A stretch of 64,000 nt of DNA from Meira nashicola (lineage: Eukaryota; Basidiomycota; Exobasidiomycetes; Exobasidiales; Brachybasidiaceae): positions 1,554,519 to 1,618,518 of the forward strand of contig BCJU01000003.1 of the NCBI GenBank assembly GCA_001600355.1, read 5' to 3'. Positions 38,903-48,137 of the stretch are shown here, piece after piece. The notes under the pieces are model-generated. The model saw only the letters and a list, made by a program, of their open reading frames with translations, was not told the origin of the DNA and did not search any database. Made by a program: the position numbers and the translations under genes. Each line of letters begins with the position of its first letter. The stretch's first letter is position 1.

Positions 38903-40029
38903 GATGGCAAGAATGACTTGTGTGTCAATTAAACAACCAGCAAGAAAGCTGGAAAGCTGTCGAAGCGGGTATGGTTGATGATAAATATCAAAATCGTAGA
39001 ATGATTGCTTGTTCTTGAAAGCAGAGGCTGTGGACTGTTTAATTGATGTTGATGGTTCATCAGTAGGATCAATAAATTGCACTCAGCCTCTGACAATAAA
39101 TCTCGACAGAATATATGCACGGCCTGCTCTTCTTGTATATTCTACATTTGTAAATAGAGCAACACTAAATCGATTAAAAGTAACACACATGTTTCTATAA
39201 AAATATACTGAGCTAGTGACTTGCCAATGACACAAGGCGCGTCTTTGCCCTCGACGCGTGCGCAGCGCAGCGCCGGCGCCGGCGCTGCGTTCGATGTAGA
39301 ATTTCAAAGAAATATGGATTGTAGACTCTATCGGTAAGGATTTTGCAGACTATTTATGATCGAGTTAAATACGTACAGACCACGAAGATCCAGGTACATA
39401 GACCATGCGGGATAAGCTGTCCCTTTTCCCCGCCTAATGGGCCATGCCTTTGGGGGGCTTATTTGCAGGTGGTGTTCTTCGAATCGGAGAAGAAAAAGAC
39501 TAATCGCCTCCATTGGACTGACTTTAAGGCTTCGATTTCACGCGTGATGGTAAATGCCATTTACATTAGTAACTTCGTTATAAGCAACGAACTTGATCAA
39601 TTTTCTTATTTGCAGTTCATCTTTTTGCTGTTTAATTATTCGAAGTATAATCTATTGTTCTTCTCCTTAGATTTTCTAAATTTTATTCTATTCTTTCTAC
39701 ATGACAATTTTTTATAAGATGCCTTTCATGCAGACCATAGAATCCGTACACGTGAAAAGATGGCGCCACAATGTAGAATATTTCAGCGGGGTTCTAGAAC
39801 TCGATCATACCATCATTGTCTTTACATCAATTTGCGCAGGTACCTCTTTCTTCTCTCTTCCATAAAAAAACATCATCCTTCCTTTCATACCCACACTTTC
39901 AGCACATTCATCCGATGCATTTCTGACGATCTAATAATATCACAAACAGATTTACGGAAAGGAGAAGTTTCTTCGGGTTAAGTCGATTGTTGAAGGAGCT
40001 GTTGCTCAGCATACATCATATTGCCGATC
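38903..40029. promoter_or_regulatory. Divergent promoter region kinesin-8 / Kap120
   Basis: About 1.1 kb, allowing for a leader of the kinesin gene to 39082. It contains an ACGCGT box at 39254-39259, a GC-rich island with a 24-base palindrome (39266-39289), and a CACGTG core (39749-39754) 275 bases before the Kap120 start. Short open frames here have no recognised domain. Confidence 0.45.
39266..39289. repeat. 24-base GC palindrome
   Basis: Twelve bases CGCAGCGCCGGC are followed directly by their reverse complement. It is very GC-rich in AT-rich surroundings. It lies about 360 bases upstream of the kinesin start and right after TGCGCAGCGC (39259-39268), a 10-mer also found in the palindrome at 23045-23060. 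Confidence 0.65.
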
Positions 40030-43000
40030 ATGGCGCAATCAGGACCAGCAGTTGTACCAAATCCTTCGGCCCTGAAGAGACAAGGTCCCATACCTGAACC
40101 GACGATCGAATCCCTACTTCAGATCCTGTTCCAAGCAACTTCTCCGGATCCTTCAGTTTTAGCAAGTGCTTCAGAACATCTGAGCGATTTGGAAACACAT
40201 AGCTCATTATGGCTGAGGCTCTTGGACATAGCTTTCGAAAGAAACAATCCTTTAAGTATAGATCTGCTCGAACGGGAACGTAGCTCGATGACCAATTTTA
40301 GTGGCCAAGTCACTTCTGAAGATGTTGCTAAACGATGGAGTGCAATTCGTACTGTTTCCATCATTCGCTTCAAGAATGGGATCGATAAGTATTGGCGCAG
40401 TCGTGTGGTGAATAGGGTTACTATCACAATTTCACAAGATGTAAAAGCCCAACTTCGACAAGGTCTCTTTCGCTGTTTGGATGAGCCTGATCGAGGCGTT
40501 GCATTACAAGCTAGTGTTTCGATTGCTAGGATCGCAAGGAATGATTTCCCTAATTCATGGCCTACACTCTTCGATAATCTTCAAAGAGCAATGATTGATG
40601 CACATGGTAGGATCACAAATTCATCACAAGAAGCAGAAGTAGATCGATTGACTCTTTTGAGAGCGGCTGATGTATGCGCGAGAACATTGAAAGAGCTCAA
40701 TACTGTTCGTATATTGGCAGGCAAGATCCGTATGACTGAGTTATCACAACAGCTTTTGCCCACTTTGGTACCCATGTTTCAGCAGTATTTCACAGAGACT
40801 TTACCGACAAACGATATGTTGCAATCTTCAGCAGGATTATCAACATGGTCACAATCACCCAATCTATCTATGCGAATACGAACCTCCCATTTGCTTTTGA
40901 AATCGGTCAGTCATCTAGCCGTTGCCGATGCCGGTACACTGTCGAAAAATGCGCAAACGTATGCCGACAATCGACCAAACTATGCTCGAGAATTGTTCAG
41001 AATTACGCCTGGAATGCTTCAATTCATTCGCGACGTTCGATGGACATTTATTCAATTCGTACAGCAGCAACAAAATCAAGAAGGACTATCTCTTGATCAC
41101 CAAGCAATTTTGACAGGCCTACAGAAACATCTTTTGTTCTTTGGAAAATTATATGCAGGACTGGCAGGACGTGAACGTAGTAAAGCGGTTACATGGCAAG
41201 GATGGGACGAAGTCGTTCTATGGTATTGGCAACAAGCAATCGAATCATCGCCAGAAGAGCTCACAACGACGAGTAAATCTGATGTGAGCGAGAATGTAAC
41301 ACTCTTTCAGCAACATCCTACCAAGCTACTTGTTCAAGCGCTCACCTTGCTCAAAACGAGTATGGAAGATTGGAGAAAAACAGACACTCTTCCCGCAACG
41401 TTTAAAGATGAAGGTATGATTTCTAATATGGTAGATATCTTGGTCGAGAAACTAATGCTTTTGAGCACGGATGATTTGCAAATATGGGAAGCTGATGCAG
41501 AAGATTGGAGCATTGCAGAGGAAACTGAGACATACAATACAGACGTACGACCAGCAGCGGAAAGAACTTTAATGGTTTTGGCTAAAGCAGCACCTTCTAG
41601 GGATGGCAAATTTGTCAGTGAATTGCTTTGGCAAAAGTTTGAAAATTTGGGCCAGGATAGACCAGATATGTCTCTTCAAGGCATCTTACGTAGGGATGCA
41701 ATCTATGCTGCTGTTGGACGCGAACTTTACCCACACTCGGACGAATACATATCAGAAGCAATTGCAATTCGACTTGTAGGTGAAGCTTCCTTATCCTTCT
41801 CAGATTCAGCTTCTTGGATCATCATCCGTAGACGAATTGCATGGCTTATTTGGGAATGGTCAGAACACGTAATCACTGCTCATCGACCAATGGTTTATGA
41901 TTTACTCGTAAATCTATTGCAAGACGTTCCTGGTAAAACAGATGCTGCAGTACGCTTAGCAGCTGCAAGATCGTTATCTGCCATGGCAGATGCATTGGAA
42001 TTCGACTCGGACGCTTTTCAACCTTATATTGACGCAAGTCTATCTAGATTGGCAACCTTGGCCGCAGGTTCTGAGTTACATGAGATGGACAGCATCAAGA
42101 CATGCACAAATGCAATGAGTATTTTGATCGAGAGGCTTGGTGCACGAATCGCTCAGCATTTGGCTCAACTAGCCACCCTTGTCCCGCAGTTATGGACTTT
42201 AGAAGATCCTGAATGTAAGGCACGACCGAGTATTATCGTCTTTGTCGGTAAATTGGTGCGTAGTGTTGAACTTATTCCGCATGGTTCACAAGGTGCAGGT
42301 ACTTCTCTGCATGGAATTGTTGAAGTTATTGTTCGTCAAAGCTTGATGCAAGAGAATATTTCCATGCTCGGCAAAGATGCACTGGAATTATGGATTCGTA
42401 CCTTACGTTCATCTTCCCAAATGACTGATTCACTATTTCGACTTTTGGATATCTTGCCTTCCTTGCTGGATCAGCCAGATTATTGTCCAGAAGCTTGTAG
42501 AGTAGCACAAGAATCAACTTTGATGGCAGCAGAAGCGGTAATTGCAAAGTATGGTGCCGGCCTATTTGAAAGTTTTGCAAAAGTGGTTGGTGATCCTCAA
42601 AGTCCACTGATCCTTCATCCGATTTCATCTTTAGATATTATCGTACAAGCATTGCATGCACAAGGTGTTGATACGATGGCATGGGCAACCCTTTTGGATC
42701 AAAGTGGATTATTTTATACGCTATTAGGATCCTTATTAAAGGTCGAAGATGCTACAGTAGTCAAAGGGTATTTTGTAGCTTTGCTCGCCAGACTTGCTTT
42801 TATCATGGACAATACGTCAATCTTTATGGAGCTTGTTCGTTCCGCAGCTGGCCGACTGGAAGGTACTACAAGCAATATGGGCAATACAGTGATTAAACCT
42901 ATGGCAGAAGCATGGTGTGCAAGAGTGGAAAATATGGCTTCTTCACGTAAACGAAAGATTACATGTTTAGGCTTGGCTTCCCTTTTGAGTAATGCAGATC

Positions 43001-43446
43001 CGCAAAAAGAACCAGAATTATTCAACGTTTTGCCAGCCATGATTGGCGTTTGGATGGATATTATGGGTGACATGAGACAAGACGTTGGTTCTTCAGAGGA
43101 TATTGGCGCTCCAGTATTACCAAATGCACCTCCTTCATCTCCAACTCTGAGTCGTTCATTTTCCCAAGCGCCAGACCTTTTGCGTAGATCTCCTTCACCT
43201 GCTTTATCAATTCCTGGTTTAGAAGGTATAGATGATGGGGATGATTGGTTACAAGAAACTTCACCTGGAAGAGCACGATTGACAGAATTGAATCGCTTAG
43301 ATCCGGTCAATACGGTAAAATTGACAACTTGCATTTCTGATGCCATGCGAAGAGCGCAAGCACACGGTGGAGCGGTATTTCAAAATGGCCTTGCCAGCAT
43401 GGATAGCTTGGTGATGGATATCTTTCAAAAAGACCTTAACCAATGA
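40030..43446 (+). CDS. KAP120: Importin-beta family nuclear transport receptor (Kap120/importin-11)
   Basis: 1138 residues from ATG 40030; three upstream codons are open but only from a TTG. The N-terminal importin-beta domain follows the Kap120/importin-11 pattern: after a HEAT repeat, WSAIRTVSIIRFKNGIDKYWR, then KAQLRQGLFRCLDEPDRGVALQASVSIARIARNDFPNSWPTLFDNL. The rest is an array of HEAT-type helical repeats without low-complexity insertions, until a Pro/Ser-rich loop near residue 1025-1070 (NAPPSSPTLSRSFSQAPD). Family role: RanGTP-dependent nuclear import; yeast Kap120 imports Rpf1 and also affects 60S ribosome export. Kap120 and importin-11 differ from other karyopherins in this DKYWR block. 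No introns. Convergent with the Bud23 gene. Confidence 0.85.
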   Translation: MAQSGPAVVPNPSALKRQGPIPEPTIESLLQILFQATSPDPSVLASASEHLSDLETHSSLWLRLLDIAFERNNPLSIDLLERERSSMTNFSGQVTSEDVAKRWSAIRTVSIIRFKNGIDKYWRSRVVNRVTITISQDVKAQLRQGLFRCLDEPDRGVALQASVSIARIARNDFPNSWPTLFDNLQRAMIDAHGRITNSSQEAEVDRLTLLRAADVCARTLKELNTVRILAGKIRMTELSQQLLPTLVPMFQQYFTETLPTNDMLQSSAGLSTWSQSPNLSMRIRTSHLLLKSVSHLAVADAGTLSKNAQTYADNRPNYARELFRITPGMLQFIRDVRWTFIQFVQQQQNQEGLSLDHQAILTGLQKHLLFFGKLYAGLAGRERSKAVTWQGWDEVVLWYWQQAIESSPEELTTTSKSDVSENVTLFQQHPTKLLVQALTLLKTSMEDWRKTDTLPATFKDEGMISNMVDILVEKLMLLSTDDLQIWEADAEDWSIAEETETYNTDVRPAAERTLMVLAKAAPSRDGKFVSELLWQKFENLGQDRPDMSLQGILRRDAIYAAVGRELYPHSDEYISEAIAIRLVGEASLSFSDSASWIIIRRRIAWLIWEWSEHVITAHRPMVYDLLVNLLQDVPGKTDAAVRLAAARSLSAMADALEFDSDAFQPYIDASLSRLATLAAGSELHEMDSIKTCTNAMSILIERLGARIAQHLAQLATLVPQLWTLEDPECKARPSIIVFVGKLVRSVELIPHGSQGAGTSLHGIVEVIVRQSLMQENISMLGKDALELWIRTLRSSSQMTDSLFRLLDILPSLLDQPDYCPEACRVAQESTLMAAEAVIAKYGAGLFESFAKVVGDPQSPLILHPISSLDIIVQALHAQGVDTMAWATLLDQSGLFYTLLGSLLKVEDATVVKGYFVALLARLAFIMDNTSIFMELVRSAAGRLEGTTSNMGNTVIKPMAEAWCARVENMASSRKRKITCLGLASLLSNADPQKEPELFNVLPAMIGVWMDIMGDMRQDVGSSEDIGAPVLPNAPPSSPTLSRSFSQAPDLLRRSPSPALSIPGLEGIDDGDDWLQETSPGRARLTELNRLDPVNTVKLTTCISDAMRRAQAHGGAVFQNGLASMDSLVMDIFQKDLNQ

Positions 43447-43662
43447 AAATTTACTGGTTTCACAAAACTTTATAGAATTACAAGATTCCGAATAATACCC
43501 ATGCACGTATATGAAAAGATATACTTGCATCTCATACACATAATGTACGATTATCTTTTCAAAATTCAATTCAAATGATAAATACCGCAAACTGATGTTG
43601 ATAATGTGTAGAAATACAATAATGCTAGGATGAAACAGTACATAAAAAGCCAAGAAAGATTA

Positions 43663-44622
43663 TCAAAAAGCATTCTTCCTCTTTCTGCCTGTAAATTTGG
43701 AATCCGTTGGAACGTCTTCTTTTCCGCGAGAACGATATAATTGCTTTTTACGCAAGATCCAATCACGAGTACCTTTTTCGGCCGCTCTGGCTGCTTTTTT
43801 GCTTGCTCTGCCTCCTCCTCTGTGTTTGTTATTTGCTTGTCCACGACGTCCTTCGAATTTCACTTGTCCAACAGAGGCAGCATTTGGATCCTCATGTTCA
43901 GCAACCAAACCTCTTGGTAATTCTTGCTTAACTTGTTCTTGTTGTGAATTTAATGCTGCCATTTCTTCTTCGTTCATCAATCCGGCCGGTATTCTCATCG
44001 TTCCTCCTATCCATAAAACTAAGAAACACTTTCTTGCTTTTCTACTGTTAGGATAATCTACCACTAATCCACCACCGAAACCTGCCCTTGTAGCTGCACG
44101 CATACATAATTCCACTTGTGCATCATTTTCGGGATAAAATTGCAATGCAGCTCGAGCACCATGCGATAAACATTGATGTAACATTTCAAAAAATCTTTGA
44201 AGGCGTGCAATAGGTGAAGCAGCTTTGGTGTCTGCGTTTAAGAGCCATTGTAAAGCCGAAATGCTGATAGCACCATCAAATGAACCTGGTCTGAATGGAC
44301 ATCCATGTCCGGCATCAGCTAACAAAAGATCTCCTTCCACTTCACGTTCCAATGCTACTTCTAACATACTCGGAGCTATATCGTATCCGATCCATTGATG
44401 TCCTGCTTCCGTTAATACTTCTCCGCTCAATCCACTCCCACATCCGATATCCAATAAAAGTGCACCATGTTCTACTTTCCATTCAGGTAAAACCAATAAT
44501 TCCAAAGCTCTTTCTGTCATTTGAGCTTGGATATGTTGTACACGAGAATTTGAAGAGTATTTTCTGGCTTCATCATCGCCATAAAAGATTTCTGGTGGTG
44601 CGATATGCTCTGGCCTGCTCAT
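43663..44622 (-). CDS. BUD23: 18S rRNA (guanine-N7) methyltransferase Bud23
   Basis: 319 residues from ATG 44620-44622. It begins SRPEHIAPPEIFYGDDEARKY, the conserved Bud23/WBSCR22 start. The S-adenosylmethionine site LLLDIGCGSGLSGEVL (motif I, about 55-70) and the acidic segment LLLADAGHGCPFRPGSFDGAISISALQWLL follow. The C-terminal domain has the YPNSRKARKCFLVLW segment and ends in basic sequence (KAARAAEKGTRDWILRKKQLYRSRGKEDVPTDSKFTGRKRK-like order, low in acidic residues), which matches the basic tail of family members. Role: with Trm112, methylates G1575 (yeast numbering) of 18S rRNA and is needed for 40S maturation. Length fits the family (about 275-280) with a moderately longer tail. 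Head to head with the AFG1 gene across 314 bases. Confidence 0.95.
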   Translation of the reverse strand: MSRPEHIAPPEIFYGDDEARKYSSNSRVQHIQAQMTERALELLVLPEWKVEHGALLLDIGCGSGLSGEVLTEAGHQWIGYDIAPSMLEVALEREVEGDLLLADAGHGCPFRPGSFDGAISISALQWLLNADTKAASPIARLQRFFEMLHQCLSHGARAALQFYPENDAQVELCMRAATRAGFGGGLVVDYPNSRKARKCFLVLWIGGTMRIPAGLMNEEEMAALNSQQEQVKQELPRGLVAEHEDPNAASVGQVKFEGRRGQANNKHRGGGRASKKAARAAEKGTRDWILRKKQLYRSRGKEDVPTDSKFTGRKRKNAF

Positions 44623-44936
44623 CTTGGGTGGGTGGGTATATTGTATTGATATGGCGGTAAAGTCACCAACACCAAAAAAAAAGAAAAAGTTAAAACGCTA
44701 AACCATTCCTCACAAAATAAAAAATTATAGTTTTAGGCTGTTCAAAGCATTCAATAATTTTGAGACTGCATGCATCTTTGGACAATTCCGAAATGCTTGA
44801 CATTCACGCGAATCTGACATAAGCATAGGCTAAATTGAGAAAACTCCACTTAATCAGCATGCATAACCTAATGATGCTCCTTTTAACTTCATTATAACAA
44901 CAGCATACATCTTCTCATTATGCTATAGATTCATTC
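44623..44936. promoter_or_regulatory. Bidirectional promoter region BUD23 / AFG1
   Basis: 314 bases between head-to-head genes, AT-rich with an A-rich run near 44675-44690. No CACGTG core, unlike the NTF2/SMN and BUD31/TAF10 intervals. No other gene was seen. Confidence 0.4.
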
Positions 44937-47324
44937 ATGATGATTTTGCGGTATTCATCAAGATGGAAGATTGTACGACAGCCAGTATCACATAGAATTC
45001 AATCAACCTTTACTATACGACTTTTTCATCATACACCACCAAACACTCAAGCATATCCGGCAGAATTGCAAACTACAGATCCTTTGATAGCATATCGTGC
45101 TTTAGCTTCAAAAGGTGTATTAGAAGAAGACGCAGAACAGATTCGTGTTTTAGTAGAATTACGTAAATTGACAAGGATCCTTCAAGATTATACACCACCT
45201 TCGCATTTGTTAGGAATTTTACATGATCCTATAGGTCAAAATGACAAGACAACCATAAACAAAGATGGTCCACCTGCTTCAGAAGAAAATGTGAATGCTT
45301 TAGTACGATATCTTTCAGAAGAAGAGCAAGTGGAAAATTTAGAAACGCCTAGAGGAATGATCTTGACTGGTATGCCGGGAACGGGAAAGAGTTTCTTGGC
45401 AGATTTATGGTTTGAACATCTTCCCATTCAAGGTAAATTTAAAAGACATTATCATCATATGTTACTCAGCATTTATAGAATGGTATGGGTAGAAGCAGAA
45501 AGAAGAAGGATAGATGCAGAATCACAATGGGGTTCCAGTGAATCAGTTTTACCAGATAGAGGTGTGGGAGTAGTTTGGGAACGACAAGAACAAAATCAAA
45601 TTGGATCTCGAACAAAGTCTATTTCACAATGGGCCAAAAAATTACGCGGAATGCCTTTCTTACGTGCTGGAAGCGATTCTCCTCCTCCTGTCATGTCATT
45701 AGATGGTGTATCTCTTAATGACGATGCAAACAAAGGTATGGATGTAATCAAATTGGCTCAACTTGAAAGACAAGAAGATGCAATGGCCGGTCTTGGTACA
45801 ACTTTACCCATGCATGTTGCCGCTCAACTCTTTTTAACGCATGGTCATGTGTTATTACTTGATGAATTGCAATTGCTCGATATTGCAAGTGCAACTTTAC
45901 TTCGGCGAATTTTGACGAGTTATTGGCGATTAGGAGGTGTCTTGATTGCAACGAGTAATAGAGTACCGGAAGATTTGTACGCAAACAATGTCCAGCGAAG
46001 AAGTTTAGTAGCCTTTCTTGGCGCATTGAAAGAGCGTTGTCCGGTTGTCGAAGTTTCAGGTAGAGATCGTAGAATTGATAGATGGAAAGAAGGTTGGAAC
46101 AAATTTGCACAAAGAGGAGAAAAGGATGATAAGAGCTTCTTCTTTTTGAAAAGTAGACCGGATGAAGACAATGCATTTCAACAAATCAAAGAATCTCTCA
46201 TTGCTAATCGTCAACGCGAAGCAACCGTTTTTGATGTGTACAATCGCAAAGTAAGCGTGCCGGAATCATATCCGGCTGTAGATGGTCATCCAGCTACGGC
46301 TTGCTACACCTTCGATCAACTTTGCGACCAGCCACTTGGACCTGCTGACTATTTGACTCTATCTTCAACGTATGAGCTCTTGATACTCGATGATGTTCCT
46401 GCTTTAGACCTCGTTCATCGCAATCAGGCTAGACGATTAATCACTTTGATCGATTGCCTTTATGAATCCCGGACTAAGTTAATCATTAGATCCCAAGTTC
46501 CTCTAACAAAAATCTTCTTTGCTCGAGAGGGAGCTCAAGTCGCACGCGAGAATGAAAGACGACATCGAATGGCAGCTCAAGGCAAAACTCCCACTGAAGA
46601 ATGGCAATCAGACGATGGCCGAAATGATGAAGATCTCATTCAAAGTGCAGCATTAATACAGAGTGAAGTTTTATCTGAAGCTGCTCAAGATACTGAAGAG
46701 GGCTTCAGACCTAATGTTGTTGCATACGGTCCTATTGTCGAAGACGATCAGCGCGCAGAACCGGGTCGTGAGAGTGAAAGTCAACGTGAAGAGAGACAAA
46801 AGGGTGGATTACGCAACTTGTCCATCTTTTCTGGCGAAGAAGAGCGATTTGCTTATCAACGTGCCGTTTCTAGACTTTACGAGATGAGTCATGCCTCTTG
46901 GGCAGATGTGACTTGGCGTCCTTTAATCGAATCCGATCGTAGTGCATGGCAGCGTTCCAGCGTACAACAAGATGCAAATTTTGCTGCTGACGTTTTACGC
47001 AAATCTGCTGCTACTCTTTCAACACGTAGAGGTTTATCTTCAGCAGATAAGGCGGAAGAAGGCGATTTCGCCGATGAAGCTTCTTATGATAATCTCCGAG
47101 CAGATCAAGAGCGAAAGCGAGTCAACCGCAACAACGGTCCTCCCGTCTTGTCTCCATCGCATGTCTGGGGTGTTCGTGAGGATTGGGGTCCCAAAGCTGG
47201 CAAATGGGGCAAAGGCGTACGTGGTAGTGACGATGATGGAGTGGACCCAGAGAGCGGCGAAAGCCCTCGAGATCGTCGAGCTAGACTACGAGAGGAACGT
47301 TTACGAGCCTCGTCTGATTCTTGA
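44937..47324 (+). CDS. AFG1: AFG1-like mitochondrial AAA-type ATPase
   Basis: 795 residues from ATG 44937. The first ~40 residues are basic and amphipathic (MMILRYSSRWKIVRQPVSHRIQSTFTIRLF) with no acidic residue, as expected for a mitochondrial presequence. The AAA core follows: GVLEEDAEQIRVLVELRKL, Walker A GMPGTGKSF (about 145), Walker B HVLLLDELQLLDIASATLLRRIL (about 303-325), sensor-1 ATSNRVPEDLY, and YANNVQRRSLVAFLGALKERC. Family role: AFG1/LACE1 supports turnover of mitochondrial proteins, including cytochrome oxidase subunits. Compared with yeast Afg1 (509 aa) it is long, due to an insertion between the Walker motifs (about residues 190-290) and a charged C-terminal region. Walker B has ELQLLD rather than the usual EFQVTD. 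Head to head with Bud23. Confidence 0.87.
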   Translation: MMILRYSSRWKIVRQPVSHRIQSTFTIRLFHHTPPNTQAYPAELQTTDPLIAYRALASKGVLEEDAEQIRVLVELRKLTRILQDYTPPSHLLGILHDPIGQNDKTTINKDGPPASEENVNALVRYLSEEEQVENLETPRGMILTGMPGTGKSFLADLWFEHLPIQGKFKRHYHHMLLSIYRMVWVEAERRRIDAESQWGSSESVLPDRGVGVVWERQEQNQIGSRTKSISQWAKKLRGMPFLRAGSDSPPPVMSLDGVSLNDDANKGMDVIKLAQLERQEDAMAGLGTTLPMHVAAQLFLTHGHVLLLDELQLLDIASATLLRRILTSYWRLGGVLIATSNRVPEDLYANNVQRRSLVAFLGALKERCPVVEVSGRDRRIDRWKEGWNKFAQRGEKDDKSFFFLKSRPDEDNAFQQIKESLIANRQREATVFDVYNRKVSVPESYPAVDGHPATACYTFDQLCDQPLGPADYLTLSSTYELLILDDVPALDLVHRNQARRLITLIDCLYESRTKLIIRSQVPLTKIFFAREGAQVARENERRHRMAAQGKTPTEEWQSDDGRNDEDLIQSAALIQSEVLSEAAQDTEEGFRPNVVAYGPIVEDDQRAEPGRESESQREERQKGGLRNLSIFSGEEERFAYQRAVSRLYEMSHASWADVTWRPLIESDRSAWQRSSVQQDANFAADVLRKSAATLSTRRGLSSADKAEEGDFADEASYDNLRADQERKRVNRNNGPPVLSPSHVWGVREDWGPKAGKWGKGVRGSDDDGVDPESGESPRDRRARLREERLRASSDS

Positions 47325-47430
47325 TCTTGAGAATAACAGATATTGATTAATAGAAGATTGTTTTTGCGAATGTTAATGAAAAGGGTATATTTATGCTTGA
47401 TATAATACAGTGTATGTTTTCGTTTGACCT

Positions 47431-47877
47431 TCAATCTGCTGAACCGCATCCACGACAGCCACAATGAACACATTCAAATACTTGAGATCGTGCCAGTTGA
47501 CTTTTTGGTACTCTGCAAATGCATGTACTTCCTTCATGATTCATGTCTCGACTTTGAATGCATCGTACGCAACATAATTTCTCGTACCCTGTCCTCTTCC
47601 ATTTAGCGATAAGATTTGCATCTGCATATCCTTGTTTTAAAAGCCAATCGTATAGCTCCCTACTTATCGCTTCACGTTTGTAAAACAGATCATATATGTA
47701 TCGTGATCGTGTATGCGATATTCTCATTATAGGCCAAAGTGTTTCTTTTGCTCGTTTACCTTCTGTACTCTCATTCTCAGCATCTCGCATTGCCCTTGCA
47801 TAATCTTCCAAAATTCCTTCAATCTCTTCAAAACCTTCAGGTGGAGCTTTTGTACGTGATGTCCTTACCTTTGGCAT
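47431..47877 (-). CDS. BUD31: Spliceosome protein Bud31 (G10 family)
   Basis: 148 residues from ATG 47875-47877; the frame is open six codons further but [20 protein letters not shown] is the invariant family start. The rest matches throughout: [69 protein letters not shown] order, then the zinc-binding cysteine-rich C-terminus with [22 protein letters not shown] and [11 protein letters not shown]. Role: component of the activated spliceosome (Bact/C complexes), near the U6 ISL and the Cef1/Prp45 region. Single exon. Head to head with the CBS-TAF10 fusion gene, with 260 bases between starts carrying a CACGTG core at 47998-48003. Its stop is about 100 bases from the AFG1 stop. Confidence 0.97.
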   Translation of the reverse strand: MPKVRTSRTKAPPEGFEEIEGILEDYARAMRDAENESTEGKRAKETLWPIMRISHTRSRYIYDLFYKREAISRELYDWLLKQGYADANLIAKWKRTGYEKLCCVRCIQSRDMNHEGSTCICRVPKSQLARSQVFECVHCGCRGCGSAD

Positions 47878-47997
47878 GATGAATATGGTCCGCAAAGGTT
47901 GGAGAAGTGTAAGGTTATGGTGGCAAGGACGGAGATGAATCGGGTGTTCTCCAGAATAAAATTCCGATTTTGGTCAAAAAATAAGGCGCGTATGCAT

Positions 47998-48003
47998 CAC
48001 GTG
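47998..48003. promoter_or_regulatory. CACGTG site between BUD31 and CBS-TAF10
   Basis: CACGTG within ATCACGTGT, 120 bases from the Bud31 start and 134 from the CBS-TAF10 start, near the centre of this bidirectional promoter. The same extended sequence ATCACGTGT occurs between NTF2 and SMN. Confidence 0.45.
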
Positions 48004-48137
48004 TCTTGAAGCACTTGAACAGTGTCATTTCAAAATTAGAACGCTAGCTAAATCTGAGAAAGAATTAAGCGTTAAGACGAATCCGTGCGTGGGATCACCT
48101 CAATCATGAACAACCATCCGTACAAAATATAGACAGA

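Noticed and set aside
38903..39082. 60-residue N-terminal extension of the kinesin
   Set aside because: Open and in frame from another ATG, but the motor starts normally at MAESSISVAVRV; the extension looks like leader sequence. Could be real if transcripts start upstream.
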